A DNA stretch of 8,097 nucleotides, taken from the NCBI RefSeq assembly GCF_032250955.1, contig NZ_JAVVES010000091.1:1-8097 (forward strand), read 5' to 3'. Numbering within the stretch: the stretch's first letter is position 1; each line of letters starts with the position of its first letter. A model generated the notes under the pieces. That model saw nothing but the letters and a program-made list of their open reading frames with translations. It had not been told where the DNA came from and did not search any database. Origin of the DNA: Sulfuriflexus sp032250955 (lineage in GTDB: Bacteria > Pseudomonadota > Gammaproteobacteria > AKS1). The position numbers were made by a program, and so were the translations under genes. Below, piece after piece: positions 1 to 7,440 of this stretch.

Positions 1-1
1 G

Positions 2-2079
2 AAATCGCCTTATATCACGCGCTTGGAGCGCTACCTGCCCCGAAAACTACCCATGAATTTTTCTGACGAGGCAATTTTTCTGACGAGGCTGATTTTGATA
101 CGCGCATTCACGGCAAGCCTTACCGGCTGCGGCTGAATGATTACACGCAGCGGCGTCAGCCGCCCCGGGCGGGTGAACGCTGGCGATTACGGGTCAAGCT
201 AAAACGTCCGCATGGTTTCCTTAACCCGGGTGGCTTCGATTATGAGCGCTACCTTTTTCGCCAGGGAATAGCGGCAACAGGGTATATCAAACGCGACGAC
301 ATCAACCAGAAGCTGGCCGGACCGGACGCCGCTCGGGCGATGCTGGCCTTACGTGGCCGGATTTCGACGCGTATTGCCAGCATGCTGGAGGCGCATACAC
401 ACGCGGGCCTGCTGCCCGCGCTGGCGGTTGGGGACCGGCGCGGTATTGATGCTGAACAATGGCAGATATTGATGCGTACGGGCACCAGTCATCTGTTGGC
501 CATTTCAGGATTGCACATCGGCCTTGTTGCCGGCCTGGTCTTCGCGCTGGTACGTTTTCTGGCCTCGCTGTCGCCGCGGTTACTCATGTCGATGCCCGCA
601 GTGATGCCCGCGGCCATTGCAGCCATGCTGGCGGCGGCCGCTTATGCCATGCTGGCCGGTTTTTCCATTCCCACCCAGCGAGCCTTTATCATGGTGAGCC
701 TGGTGATGCTGGGTATCCTGCTGCGTCGCGGCTATATGTCGTCGAGCGTCCTGGCGCTGGCCTTGCTGGTGATCTTGCTCTATGACCCGCTGGCCGTGCT
801 GGATGCCGGCTTCTGGTTATCGTTCGGGGCGGTGGCAGTGATCATGTATGTATTGACCGGGCGTGTCGGCCAGCTTTCACGGCTATGGCAATGGGGCCGG
901 GTTCAGTGGATGATCGCACTGGGCATGTTGCCACTGATGCTGGCAATATTTCAGCAGCTCAGTCTGGTGGCGCCTGTCGCCAACCTCGTAGCCGTGCCAT
1001 GGGTCAGTATGGTGACCGTGCCGACAACCTTGCTGGCCACGCTGTGCATGCCTGTTAGTAGCAATCTGGCCAGCGGCTTGTTACAGGTGGCGGCATGGAG
1101 TCTTGTCGAGTTGTGGGCGGTGCTTGAACCGCTCGCAGGCAGTGACTATGCAACCTGGTTTTCGCATGTCCCCCGGTCATGGACATTGCCGCCGGCCCTG
1201 CTCGGCATCACCTGGTTATTATTGCCACGTGGCTGGCCGGCCCGTTGGGCGGGTGGGGTGTGCCTGTTGCCAATGCTGTTATTACCGAAACCCGGGCCAT
1301 CTGCCGATGAAGTCTGGTTGCATTTGCTGGATGTCGGCCAGGGGCTGGCAGTGGTCGTACGCAGCGAGCAGCAGGCGATGGTCTATGATACCGGGCCCTG
1401 GTTTTCGGAAAGTTTTGATGCCGGACGCGCCGTGATTGTGCCGTTTCTCCGCGCACAGGGAATCAAGACCCTCGACACGCTCGTGGTCAGTCATGGTGAT
1501 AATGACCATCGTGGCGGTGCAGACAGTCTGCTCAGGGAAATACCGGTACGACGAATCCTGAGCGGGGCCGACCGCAAGCGTTGGAGGCACGCGAGGGCCG
1601 AGCCGTGCCTGGCCGGTCAGGCATGGCAATGGGGTAAGGTCCGGTTCGAGGTTCTGTCGCCGACCGACCACCCCTTGCGGGAGGCGAATAACCGTTCTTG
1701 CGTGATTCGTCTGGGCATCGGCAATACACACATCCTGCTCCCGGGCGATATTGAGGCCGGTGCCGAGAGACAGCTGCTCGCAGCTAACCCGTCTAAACTG
1801 CCCGCCAGGCTGCTGCTGGTGCCGCATCATGGCAGCAAGACATCCTCGACAGCGGCCTTCATCAGGGCGGTAAACCCGGAGTTGGCCCTGTTCGCCACCG
1901 GTTATCGAAACCGCTACCGTTTTCCACATCCCCGGGTCGAGCAACGCTATCGCGATTTACACGTGGCATCGCTGAATACAGCAGATGCCGGGGCCATTAC
2001 CATCAAGCTTGATGCCGACGGACTGCAGCAGACCAGCGTCTGGCGTGAGCAGGCGGGCCGATACTGGCACGCGCAGTGA
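2..2079 (+). CDS. comEC: ComEC/Rec2-family DNA uptake channel, 5'-partial and frame-disrupted
   Basis: Inner-membrane channel that carries single-stranded DNA into the cytoplasm during natural transformation. The start lies left of the window. Bases 2-55 read in one frame (ending LERYLPRKLPM) and 67-2079 in another. The shift is caused by a 17-bp tandem duplication at 56-89, and removing one copy restores a single frame. The first ATG after the break is at 340, giving 579 residues. Upstream of it, GERWRLRVKLKRPHGFLNPG is typical of the family's N-terminal OB-like domain, so 340 is not the native start. Counting from 340, the competence domain carries HLLAISGLHIG (51-61) and many membrane segments. 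A C-terminal metallo-beta-lactamase-like domain follows with LDVGQG (330-335), HGDNDH (385-390), GDIE (from 469) and HHGSKTSS (from 496), so its metal ligands look intact. Family identity is certain. Whether the gene is a pseudogene, a phase-variable allele or an assembly error is open. Confidence 0.9.
56..89. repeat. Exact 17-bp tandem duplication inside comEC
   Basis: The unit AATTTTTCTGACGAGGC occurs at 56-72 and again, without a mismatch or a gap, at 73-89. Seventeen is not a multiple of three, so the extra copy changes the frame. Read through from the upstream frame, translation stops at TGA 134-136. The frame used downstream is closed upstream by TGA 64-66. With one copy, the protein runs continuously as PMNFSDEADFDTRIHG. 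Confidence 0.95.
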
Positions 2080-2139
2080 TGGTATTGTGGTGGGCATGTT
2101 GTACAATCATGGGCGGCGTCGGTTACTGTTGAACGCCTG

Positions 2140-2153
2140 CGGGCAGTTGCCCG
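2140..2153. terminator. Short GC hairpin after comEC, possible weak terminator
   Basis: CGGGC-AGTT-GCCCG forms a perfect 5-bp stem with a 4-base loop in the 124-base gap between comEC and the exbB-like gene. It is followed by an AT-rich stretch (GAATTATAAAATTATTT) rather than a clean T run, so a rho-independent terminator is only a possibility. The AT-rich stretch could equally be part of a promoter for the downstream cluster. Confidence 0.3.
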
Positions 2154-2203
2154 GAATTATAAAATTATTTGATTTATCATAAACATACAAAGGCCAAAAG
2201 ACT
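2154..2203 (+). promoter_or_regulatory. Probable promoter region of the exbB-to-kdsB cluster
   Basis: This AT-rich stretch (TTATAAAATTATTTGATTTATCAT) contrasts with the GC-rich coding sequence on both sides and lies just upstream of the first gene of a tightly packed cluster. TATAAA at 2158-2163 and TATCAT at 2175-2180 are possible -10 boxes. I found no convincing -35 box at 16-18 bases from either. A weak AAAGG ribosome-binding sequence lies about 11 bases before the GTG at 2204. The position is inferred mainly from composition and context. Confidence 0.3.
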
Positions 2204-2845
2204 GTGTTTGAACTCATTAAGGCTGGCGGCTGGCTCATGCTGCCCATTATTCTCTGTTCGGTGGTGGCGGTCGCGATAATCGCGGAGCGCTTCTGGACCC
2301 TGCAACGCAAACGTATCAGCCCGAAACACCTCGTTGCCCAGGTCTGGCATTGGGCGCGCAGTAACGAACTGGACGAGACAAAAATCCTGCAGTTGAAGAA
2401 GGATTCGCCGTTAGGTCGGATCATAGCCGCCGGGCTGATTAACCGTCATCACCCGCGCGAGATCATGAAAGAGAGTATCGAGGACGCCGGTCGCCATATC
2501 GTACCGGAACTCGATCGCTTCCTGAATACGCTGGGCACAATCGCCTCGATTACCCCCTTGCTCGGTCTGCTTGGTACCGTGGTCGGCATGATCGATGTCT
2601 TCACCGCTATTATTGAGCATGGCGTCGGTAGCCCAAGCGAACTGGCGGGCGGTATCTCCAAGGCCTTGATCACTACCGCGGCAGGTCTGACCGTGGCCAT
2701 TCCGGCATTGATGTTTTACCGTTATTTCCGCGGACAGGTGAATGAACTTATCATCACCATGGAGCAGGAAGCACTGAAACTGATCGAGGTTCTGCATGGC
2801 GAACGGGAAGGTGAAGATATGGAAGAGGAAGGCGGCAAGGCATGA
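2204..2845 (+). CDS. exbB: MotA/TolQ/ExbB-family proton channel protein
   Basis: Subunit of an inner-membrane motor that, with its ExbD/TolR partner, uses the proton gradient to drive a periplasmic or outer-membrane process. The 213-residue product is near the usual family size. It starts at GTG 2204, chosen because MFELIKAGGWLMLPII is the typical N-terminus of this group. Three membrane segments are visible, around residues 8-28, 108-130 (SITPLLGLLGTVVGMIDVF) and 150-172 (ALITTAAGLTVAIPALMFY). The last two carry the small-residue and threonine pattern of the family's pore. The tail is highly charged (EREGEDMEEEGG). The stop overlaps the next start as ATGA, which suggests coupled translation with the exbD-like gene. 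No TonB or TolA gene is visible, so the client is unknown. The symbol marks the family; ExbB and TolQ types cannot be firmly separated here. Confidence 0.9.
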   Translation: MFELIKAGGWLMLPIILCSVVAVAIIAERFWTLQRKRISPKHLVAQVWHWARSNELDETKILQLKKDSPLGRIIAAGLINRHHPREIMKESIEDAGRHIVPELDRFLNTLGTIASITPLLGLLGTVVGMIDVFTAIIEHGVGSPSELAGGISKALITTAAGLTVAIPALMFYRYFRGQVNELIITMEQEALKLIEVLHGEREGEDMEEEGGKA

Positions 2846-3264
2846 AGCTGCGACAGCAGATTAGCGAAGAGCCGGACGTCAACCTGACGCCGCTGATAGA
2901 TGTTGTGTTCCTGTTACTGATCTTTTTCATGGTATCGACGACCTTTAACAAGGAATCTGAACTGAGTATCGATTTGCCCACGGCGAATGGAGAGGCGGTC
3001 AGTGAACGACAGGCAGAGGTCGAGATTTCCATTGACGCCAAGGGGCATTATGCGATCAACAATGAGCGCCTCGTGAATGAGCAGTTAGGCACGCTCAAAG
3101 CCGCCATACTCAAGATTGCCGGTGATGATCGTGAATTACCCTTGATCATCAGTGCCGATGGCAGGGCCTCGCATCAGTCTGTGGTGACGGCGATGAACGC
3201 CGCGCGGCAACTGGGTTTCAGTCACCTGACCTTTGCCACCAAGACCGCTCCGGAAGAAAATTGA
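2842..3264 (+). CDS. exbD: ExbD/TolR-family biopolymer transport protein
   Basis: Partner of the preceding ExbB-like channel protein. The 140-residue product has the standard layout: a short cytoplasmic N-terminus, one membrane helix at about residues 15-34 (LTPLIDVVFLLLIFFMV), then a periplasmic domain. Asp20 in the helix matches the conserved proton-carrying aspartate of ExbD/TolR. The periplasmic part ends with the usual folded domain (ELPLIISADGRASHQSVVTA, then a helix and LGFSHLTFAT). Its start overlaps the exbB-like stop by four bases, and a purine-rich GGAAGG lies about ten bases upstream. The stop is only three bases before msbA. The gene is intact, and the family call is secure. TolR and ExbD types are not separated by sequence alone. 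Confidence 0.92.
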   Translation: MKLRQQISEEPDVNLTPLIDVVFLLLIFFMVSTTFNKESELSIDLPTANGEAVSERQAEVEISIDAKGHYAINNERLVNEQLGTLKAAILKIAGDDRELPLIISADGRASHQSVVTAMNAARQLGFSHLTFATKTAPEEN

Positions 3265-3267
3265 TTT

Positions 3268-5022
3268 ATGCCTGATGCTGTGAACAAGATAGGTGGTAAA
3301 GAGGCCTATCGCCGTCTGCTGACCTACGTTATTCCGCATTGGAAGATGTTTATTATCTCGGTTATCGGTATGGCGATTTTTTCAGGTACGGATGCAGCCG
3401 TTGCCTGGCTTATGAAACCTTTGCTGGATGAAGGTTTCATCGCCGAAGACGTCGGTGTTATTCGTTTGATGGCACTAGGTCTGGTCGCTATTTTCCTGGT
3501 CAGGATTTTCGTGGGCATCATTTCGACGTATTGCATGAGCTGGGTAGGCAGGCGCATCATCAAAGACCTGCGCCATGATATGTTTGCTCATATTCTGCGC
3601 TTGCCAGCCGCACATTATGATCAGTCCTCGACGGGGAATACGCTATCCAAGCTTATCTTTGATGTTGAAAATGTCGCTCGTGCCTCGACCAGTGTCGTCA
3701 CCGTACTGATACGTGAAGGCCTGACTACCGTGGCTCTGCTGGGCCTGATGTTTTACCGCAGCTGGCAATTAACATTGATCTTCCTGTTGGTTACGCCACT
3801 GGTAGCGGTATTGATTTCCTATGTCAGCAAAAAATTCAGAAAGACCAGCAAGCGTATTCAGGACAGCATAGGCGGCATTAGTCACGTCGCCGAAGAGGTT
3901 ATCGAGGGTCACCGTGTCGTAAAGACCTTCGGCGGGCAGGGTGTCGAGACGGCCTCGTTTGAGAAAGAAAATGATTATAACCGCAAGCAAAAGCTCAAGC
4001 TCGACGTCACCCGCGAACTGAGCGTCGGCGTCATCCAGTTCCTGGTCGCCATGGGGATCGCCGGCGTCATTCTCTTTACGACCTCTGCAAGTATGCGTGG
4101 CCAGGTTACACCGGGGGATTTCGTCTCGATGCTGTTTGCACTGGTCATGTTGCAGCGTCCTATCAAGCGCCTGACCACGGTGAATTCCTACCTGCAAACC
4201 GGGATTGCTGCCGCACAAAGCATTTTCAGCTTTATTGATATTGATAAAGAAAAGGATACCGGCACGAAACTCCTGCAGGAAGTGCAGGGCCGGGTTGAAT
4301 ATGAAAACGTCTGCTTTGCCTACGCAACCAGTGCGCATAACGTCATAGATAATATCAGTTTTGTTGCCGAGTCGGGCCAGACCGTCGCCTTTGTTGGTCG
4401 TTCCGGCAGTGGCAAATCGACACTCGTCAACCTGTTGCCGCGTTTTTATGACGTTGCATCCGGCAGCATCCGTATCGATGCTCAGGATATACATGACATC
4501 AAGCTTGATAACCTGCGCTCACATATCGCCCTGGTTAGTCAGCAGGTAACCCTGTTTAACGATACCATCGCAAAGAATATTGCCTATGGCAGCCTTTGTG
4601 ATGCCAGTGAAGAAGATATCCTGCGTGCTGCAGAGCTCGCGCATGCAAAAGAATTTATCGATAAATTGCCTGAAGGCCTGAATACACTGGTTGGCGAGAA
4701 TGGTATCTTGCTTTCTGGCGGCCAGCGTCAGCGACTGGCGATTGCCCGTGCCTTGCTAAAGGATGCGCCGATCCTGATCCTGGATGAAGCAACCTCGGCA
4801 CTGGATACCGAATCAGAGCGTTATATCCAGGCCGGTCTCGAGGAGCTGGTAAAAAACCGCACCACCCTGGTAATCGCCCACCGGCTTTCGACTATCGAGA
4901 ACGCCGACTTGATCGTGGTCCTGGACAACGGCCGAATCATTGAACAGGGCACGCATAACGAGCTGCTCGCCAGGGCTGGCCAGTATGCGGCCTTGCACAA
5001 AATGCAGTTCCGGGACGAGTAA
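3268..5022 (+). CDS. msbA: Lipid A export ABC transporter, permease/ATPase MsbA
   Basis: Homodimeric half-transporter that flips lipid A-core from the inner to the outer leaflet of the inner membrane. The 584-residue length matches the family. Residues 1 to about 315 form the six-helix membrane domain, and about 345-584 the ATPase domain. Visible motifs are Walker A GRSGSGKST (377-385), the signature LSGGQ (482-486), Walker B ILILDEATSALD (Asp506, Glu507) and the switch histidine in IAHRLST (His538). All catalytic residues are present. It begins three bases after the exbD-like stop, with GGAAG about 11 bases upstream of the ATG. lpxK follows after two bases. The msbA-lpxK pairing is the usual gammaproteobacterial one and supports this substrate over a general multidrug exporter. 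Confidence 0.95.
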   Translation: MPDAVNKIGGKEAYRRLLTYVIPHWKMFIISVIGMAIFSGTDAAVAWLMKPLLDEGFIAEDVGVIRLMALGLVAIFLVRIFVGIISTYCMSWVGRRIIKDLRHDMFAHILRLPAAHYDQSSTGNTLSKLIFDVENVARASTSVVTVLIREGLTTVALLGLMFYRSWQLTLIFLLVTPLVAVLISYVSKKFRKTSKRIQDSIGGISHVAEEVIEGHRVVKTFGGQGVETASFEKENDYNRKQKLKLDVTRELSVGVIQFLVAMGIAGVILFTTSASMRGQVTPGDFVSMLFALVMLQRPIKRLTTVNSYLQTGIAAAQSIFSFIDIDKEKDTGTKLLQEVQGRVEYENVCFAYATSAHNVIDNISFVAESGQTVAFVGRSGSGKSTLVNLLPRFYDVASGSIRIDAQDIHDIKLDNLRSHIALVSQQVTLFNDTIAKNIAYGSLCDASEEDILRAAELAHAKEFIDKLPEGLNTLVGENGILLSGGQRQRLAIARALLKDAPILILDEATSALDTESERYIQAGLEELVKNRTTLVIAHRLSTIENADLIVVLDNGRIIEQGTHNELLARAGQYAALHKMQFRDE

Positions 5023-5024
5023 GC

Positions 5025-6053
5025 ATGCTGCGAGGTTTATTCAGCAAGGCCTTTAATTACATCTGGTATAATCGGTCCTGGACACGCTATACGCTAATGC
5101 CGCTTGCGTGGCTCTACCAGGCCGTTGTCTCTTTGCGTCGCCATGCCTATGCGAGAGGCTGGAAAACGACTAACCGTTACCCGTTGCCAGTGATTGTAGT
5201 CGGCAATATCACGGTCGGCGGGAGCGGTAAAACCCCGCTTGTGATCTGGCTGGTCGATTTCCTGCGCAAGGCGGGCTACAAGCCGGCGATTATCACGCGA
5301 GGCTACCGCGGTAAGGCGTCTAGCTGGCCGCAACAGGTGCGCCCTGATAGTGACCCGGTTGTCGTCGGTGACGAGGCAGTCTTGCTTGCCCGGCGTTGTG
5401 CCTGCCCGCTTGCCGTTGGCCCGGATCGCAGTGCCTCGGTAGAGGCCTTATTGCAACACACAGACTCTAATATCATTATCTCGGATGATGGTCTCCAGCA
5501 TTACGCACTGGAACGCGACGTCGAGATCGCCGTGATTGATGCCATGCGTCGCTTCGGCAACGGTTGTTTACTGCCGGCCGGTCCCTTGCGTGAACCGGTG
5601 AAAAGGCTCGATGAAGTCGATTTTGTTGTTAGCAACGGCATCGCTGCACGCGGTGAATATGCCATGAGTCTGCGCATGCAGAAGGCCTGTAACCTGGTAA
5701 CAGGCGAAAGCTGCGAGCTGCAGGCGTTTGTTGACGAGCCAGTGCATGCGGTCGCAGGGATTGGCAATCCGAAACGGTTTTTCAGTGCCTTGCGCCAGCA
5801 GGGGCTTACATTCCATGAGCATGCCTTTGCTGACCATCACCATTTCAAGGCAACTGATCTGGCGTTCGACGACAGCGCCCCGGTACTCATGACGGAGAAA
5901 GATGCGGTAAAATGCAAGCGCTTCGCGCAACACCATTACTGGTATGTACCGGTCGAGGCGGAACTGAACAAGCATTTCGGGCCGCGCCTGTTGGCGGCAC
6001 TGGAAAAGCAATCTCTGAACACTACCTTCAAGCAACCCGGCACAGCTGGATAA
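5025..6053 (+). CDS. lpxK: Tetraacyldisaccharide 4'-kinase LpxK
   Basis: Phosphorylates the 4' position of the tetraacyldisaccharide 1-phosphate precursor to give lipid IVA, at the cytoplasmic face of the inner membrane. The product has 342 residues, slightly longer than the E. coli enzyme. The N-terminal region (about 22-38, hydrophobic) is the likely membrane anchor. The P-loop is GNITVGGSGKTP (60-71), followed by the family motifs ITRGYRG (90-96), SDDGLQH (153-159) and LLPAGPLREP (near 180-190). VPVEAEL near the C-terminus also fits the family. The ATG follows the msbA stop by two bases, so the two are probably translationally coupled. Nothing is missing or altered. Confidence 0.95.
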   Translation: MLRGLFSKAFNYIWYNRSWTRYTLMPLAWLYQAVVSLRRHAYARGWKTTNRYPLPVIVVGNITVGGSGKTPLVIWLVDFLRKAGYKPAIITRGYRGKASSWPQQVRPDSDPVVVGDEAVLLARRCACPLAVGPDRSASVEALLQHTDSNIIISDDGLQHYALERDVEIAVIDAMRRFGNGCLLPAGPLREPVKRLDEVDFVVSNGIAARGEYAMSLRMQKACNLVTGESCELQAFVDEPVHAVAGIGNPKRFFSALRQQGLTFHEHAFADHHHFKATDLAFDDSAPVLMTEKDAVKCKRFAQHHYWYVPVEAELNKHFGPRLLAALEKQSLNTTFKQPGTAG

Positions 6054-6065
6054 GCGAGAATTACA

Positions 6066-6245
6066 ATGGATAAGAAACTCTTAGAGATCCTGGTTTGCCC
6101 TGTCTGCAAGGGCCCGTTAGTGTATGACAAGCCCAGAGCTGAACTGATCTGCAAGGTCGACCGCCTGGCATTTCCGATTCGTGATGATATTCCGGTCATG
6201 CTTGAAGACGAGGCGCGTCAACTGCCGGCCGACGAGGAAGTATAG
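6066..6245 (+). CDS. Trm112/YcaR-like small zinc-finger protein (UPF0434)
   Basis: A 59-residue protein starting MDKKLLEILVCPVCKGPLVY, clearly of the bacterial YcaR/Trm112 group. The family includes eukaryotic and archaeal Trm112, a small zinc-binding activator of methyltransferases. The bacterial role is not well defined. Cys11 and Cys14 form a CxxC pair, and Cys29 with Asp32 (LICKVD) occupy the place of the second pair. E. coli YcaR, as I recall it, also has this Cys-Asp pattern. LAFPIRDDIPVMLEDEAR is the characteristic C-terminal part. It lies 12 bases after lpxK, and its TAG is directly followed by the ATG of kdsB, a position conserved in many gammaproteobacteria. Easily missed because of its size. 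Confidence 0.93.
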   Translation: MDKKLLEILVCPVCKGPLVYDKPRAELICKVDRLAFPIRDDIPVMLEDEARQLPADEEV

Positions 6246-7013
6246 ATGGATTTTCGGGTGATTATCCCGGCACGCTATGACTCCAAACGCCTGCCCGGTA
6301 AGCCCTTGCTGGCAATCGCGGGAAAACCCATGGTGCAGCACGTGCATGAGCGGGCTTTTGAAAGCGGTGCCACAGATGTCGTGATCGCGACAGATGATGA
6401 GCGCATTGCCCGCGTTGCGCGCGGTTTTGGCGCCCGGGTTGTCATGACCTCGACAGAACATCACTCCGGTACCGACAGGCTGGCTGAAGCGGTGACACTG
6501 CTGGGCTGCGAGGATAACGAGATTATCGTCAATCTGCAGGGAGATGAGCCGCTAATGCCGGCAGCCGTGATCACCCAGGTTGCTCACGATCTGCATGCGC
6601 ACGCCGATGCCAGTGTCGCCACGCTATGTACACCGATTCATACCGCTGAGGACGTCAGTAATCCCAACGTCGTCAAGGTCGTGTTCAGTAAAAAGGGCTA
6701 TGCGCTCTATTTCAGCCGTGCTCCCATCGCCTGGGAGCGTGAACATTTTCGCGTTTCACACTTCCGTCCCTCAGGGCATCATATGCATTATCGTCACATT
6801 GGCCTGTATGCCTACCGGGCCGGCTTTCTCGGTCGCTACATCACCTGGCCGGTCTGTGATATGGAAGAGATGGAGGTTCTGGAACAGCTGCGGGTGCTCT
6901 GGAATGACGAAAAGATCCACGTCAGCGAGGCCGCAGCCATCCCGCCGCCGGGTGTCGATACCGAAGAAGAAAGACTGCGTGTTGAACGCCTGATTGAAGA
7001 ATTTCAGTCCTGA
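6246..7013 (+). CDS. kdsB: 3-deoxy-manno-octulosonate cytidylyltransferase (CMP-Kdo synthetase)
   Basis: Cytoplasmic enzyme that joins Kdo to CMP, the activated donor used to add Kdo to lipid IVA. The 255-residue product matches the family. It shows the nucleotidyltransferase start VIIPARYDSKRLPGKPL (5-21), ATDD (48-51), SGTDR (74-78) and NLQGDEP (96-102), which contains a metal-binding Asp (Asp100). HIGLYAYR and the EQLRVLW stretch complete the fold. It follows the Trm112-like stop with no gap. GACGAGGAAG, at the end of that gene, serves as the ribosome-binding region. It is the last gene of the cluster: a hairpin and a convergent gene follow. Confidence 0.96.
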   Translation: MDFRVIIPARYDSKRLPGKPLLAIAGKPMVQHVHERAFESGATDVVIATDDERIARVARGFGARVVMTSTEHHSGTDRLAEAVTLLGCEDNEIIVNLQGDEPLMPAAVITQVAHDLHAHADASVATLCTPIHTAEDVSNPNVVKVVFSKKGYALYFSRAPIAWEREHFRVSHFRPSGHHMHYRHIGLYAYRAGFLGRYITWPVCDMEEMEVLEQLRVLWNDEKIHVSEAAAIPPPGVDTEEERLRVERLIEEFQS

Positions 7014-7043
7014 CCCGCCGGCCACCGCTTGCTGGCTTACTGC

Positions 7044-7078
7044 GCATGGTCGGTGATTCGAGGCTCATCCGGCCATGC
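7044..7078. terminator. Stem-loop between convergent kdsB and the - strand gene
   Basis: GCATGGTCGG (7044-7053) pairs with CCGGCCATGC (7069-7078) over 10 bp with one G-U wobble. A further TGA/TCA 3-bp extension lies inside, after a single bulged T. It is followed on the + strand by TGTGTTT, a weak T-rich tail. It sits in the 70-base gap between the two converging stop codons, where a shared terminator would be expected. The pairing is clear; termination is inferred. Confidence 0.5.
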
Positions 7079-7083
7079 TGTGT

Positions 7084-7356
7084 TTACAAGGTCTCGAATA
7101 ATTCAAGGCACAAAAACTGCTGGCTAAATTCATCGCCAGTACTGTTCAAGACCGGAATGATGGTTGTCTGCGGGACCTTGCGTCGCGCATGGCCATGCTG
7201 GTCTGACTGGATGGTGCTGTCGCGTCCTTCATGCGCAAGGACAATGGAGAGTTTGTCTTCAATAATTTCGATAACCCGGCAGTCCTCTCCCTCATAAACG
7301 ACCTGGAGGCCTATCAGACCGCGTAGTTGTTCGATGCTGATGATGAGCTCTGACAT
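7084..7356 (-). CDS. Small protein of unknown function, 90 residues
   Basis: I do not recognise a named family with certainty. The 90-residue product begins MSELIISIEQLRGLIGLQVV, then YEGEDCRVIEIIEDKLSIVLAHEG. That alternation of short hydrophobic strands and turns (GxxVxYxGxxCxVIEIxED) suggests a small beta-barrel of SH3-like type. It continues into a polar region (STIQSDQHGHARRKVPQTTI) and ends in a hydrophobic strand and FLCLELFETL. I see no signal peptide or membrane segment. Reasons to think it is real: it exactly fills the space between a hairpin and a divergent promoter region, and its composition looks protein-like. I chose ATG 7356; an in-frame ATG at 7419 would add 21 polar residues and run through the divergent spacer. 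It converges on kdsB and diverges from the phosphatase gene. Confidence 0.75.
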   Translation of the reverse strand: MSELIISIEQLRGLIGLQVVYEGEDCRVIEIIEDKLSIVLAHEGRDSTIQSDQHGHARRKVPQTTIIPVLNSTGDEFSQQFLCLELFETL

Positions 7357-7440
7357 GGTGTTATGACTCGTATCCCGTCCTGTTTTAATGTTAGCATTTA
7401 CCCGCTTCGGCAAATACATTTACATTATCAGGAATAATAC
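7357..7440. promoter_or_regulatory. Divergent spacer, probable promoters for both flanking genes
   Basis: This 84-base AT-rich gap separates two divergent genes and should hold both promoters. On the + strand, TTTACC (7397-7402) and TACATT (7421-7426) are spaced 18 bases apart. If the second is the -10 box, transcription would start almost at the phosphatase start codon. AGGA (7430-7433), seven bases before ATG 7441, is a good ribosome-binding site for the phosphatase gene. On the - strand I see only weak candidates. No clear operator was found. Confidence 0.35.

Noticed and set aside
340..342. ATG 340 as the native start of comEC
   Set aside because: Conserved ComEC sequence continues in the same frame upstream to base 67, so this ATG is only the first one after the frameshift.
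1282..1944. 220-codon open frame on the - strand inside comEC
   Set aside because: It lies antisense to the well-conserved metallo-beta-lactamase-like domain of comEC, has no recognisable motif, and is the expected by-product of GC-rich coding sequence.
3769..4494. 241-codon open frame on the - strand inside msbA
   Set aside because: It is antisense to the end of the membrane domain and the Walker A region of msbA. Its product is rich in unrelated Cys/Asp/Asn runs with no domain, so it is a shadow frame.
5568..6035. 155-codon open frame on the - strand inside lpxK
   Set aside because: It is fully contained antisense to the conserved lpxK gene and shows no ribosome-binding site or motif.
7354..7419. 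Longer start (ATG at 7419) for the 90-residue - strand gene
   Set aside because: The extra 21 residues would occupy most of the divergent spacer needed for promoters and do not look like a signal peptide or domain. The ATG at 7356 fits better.
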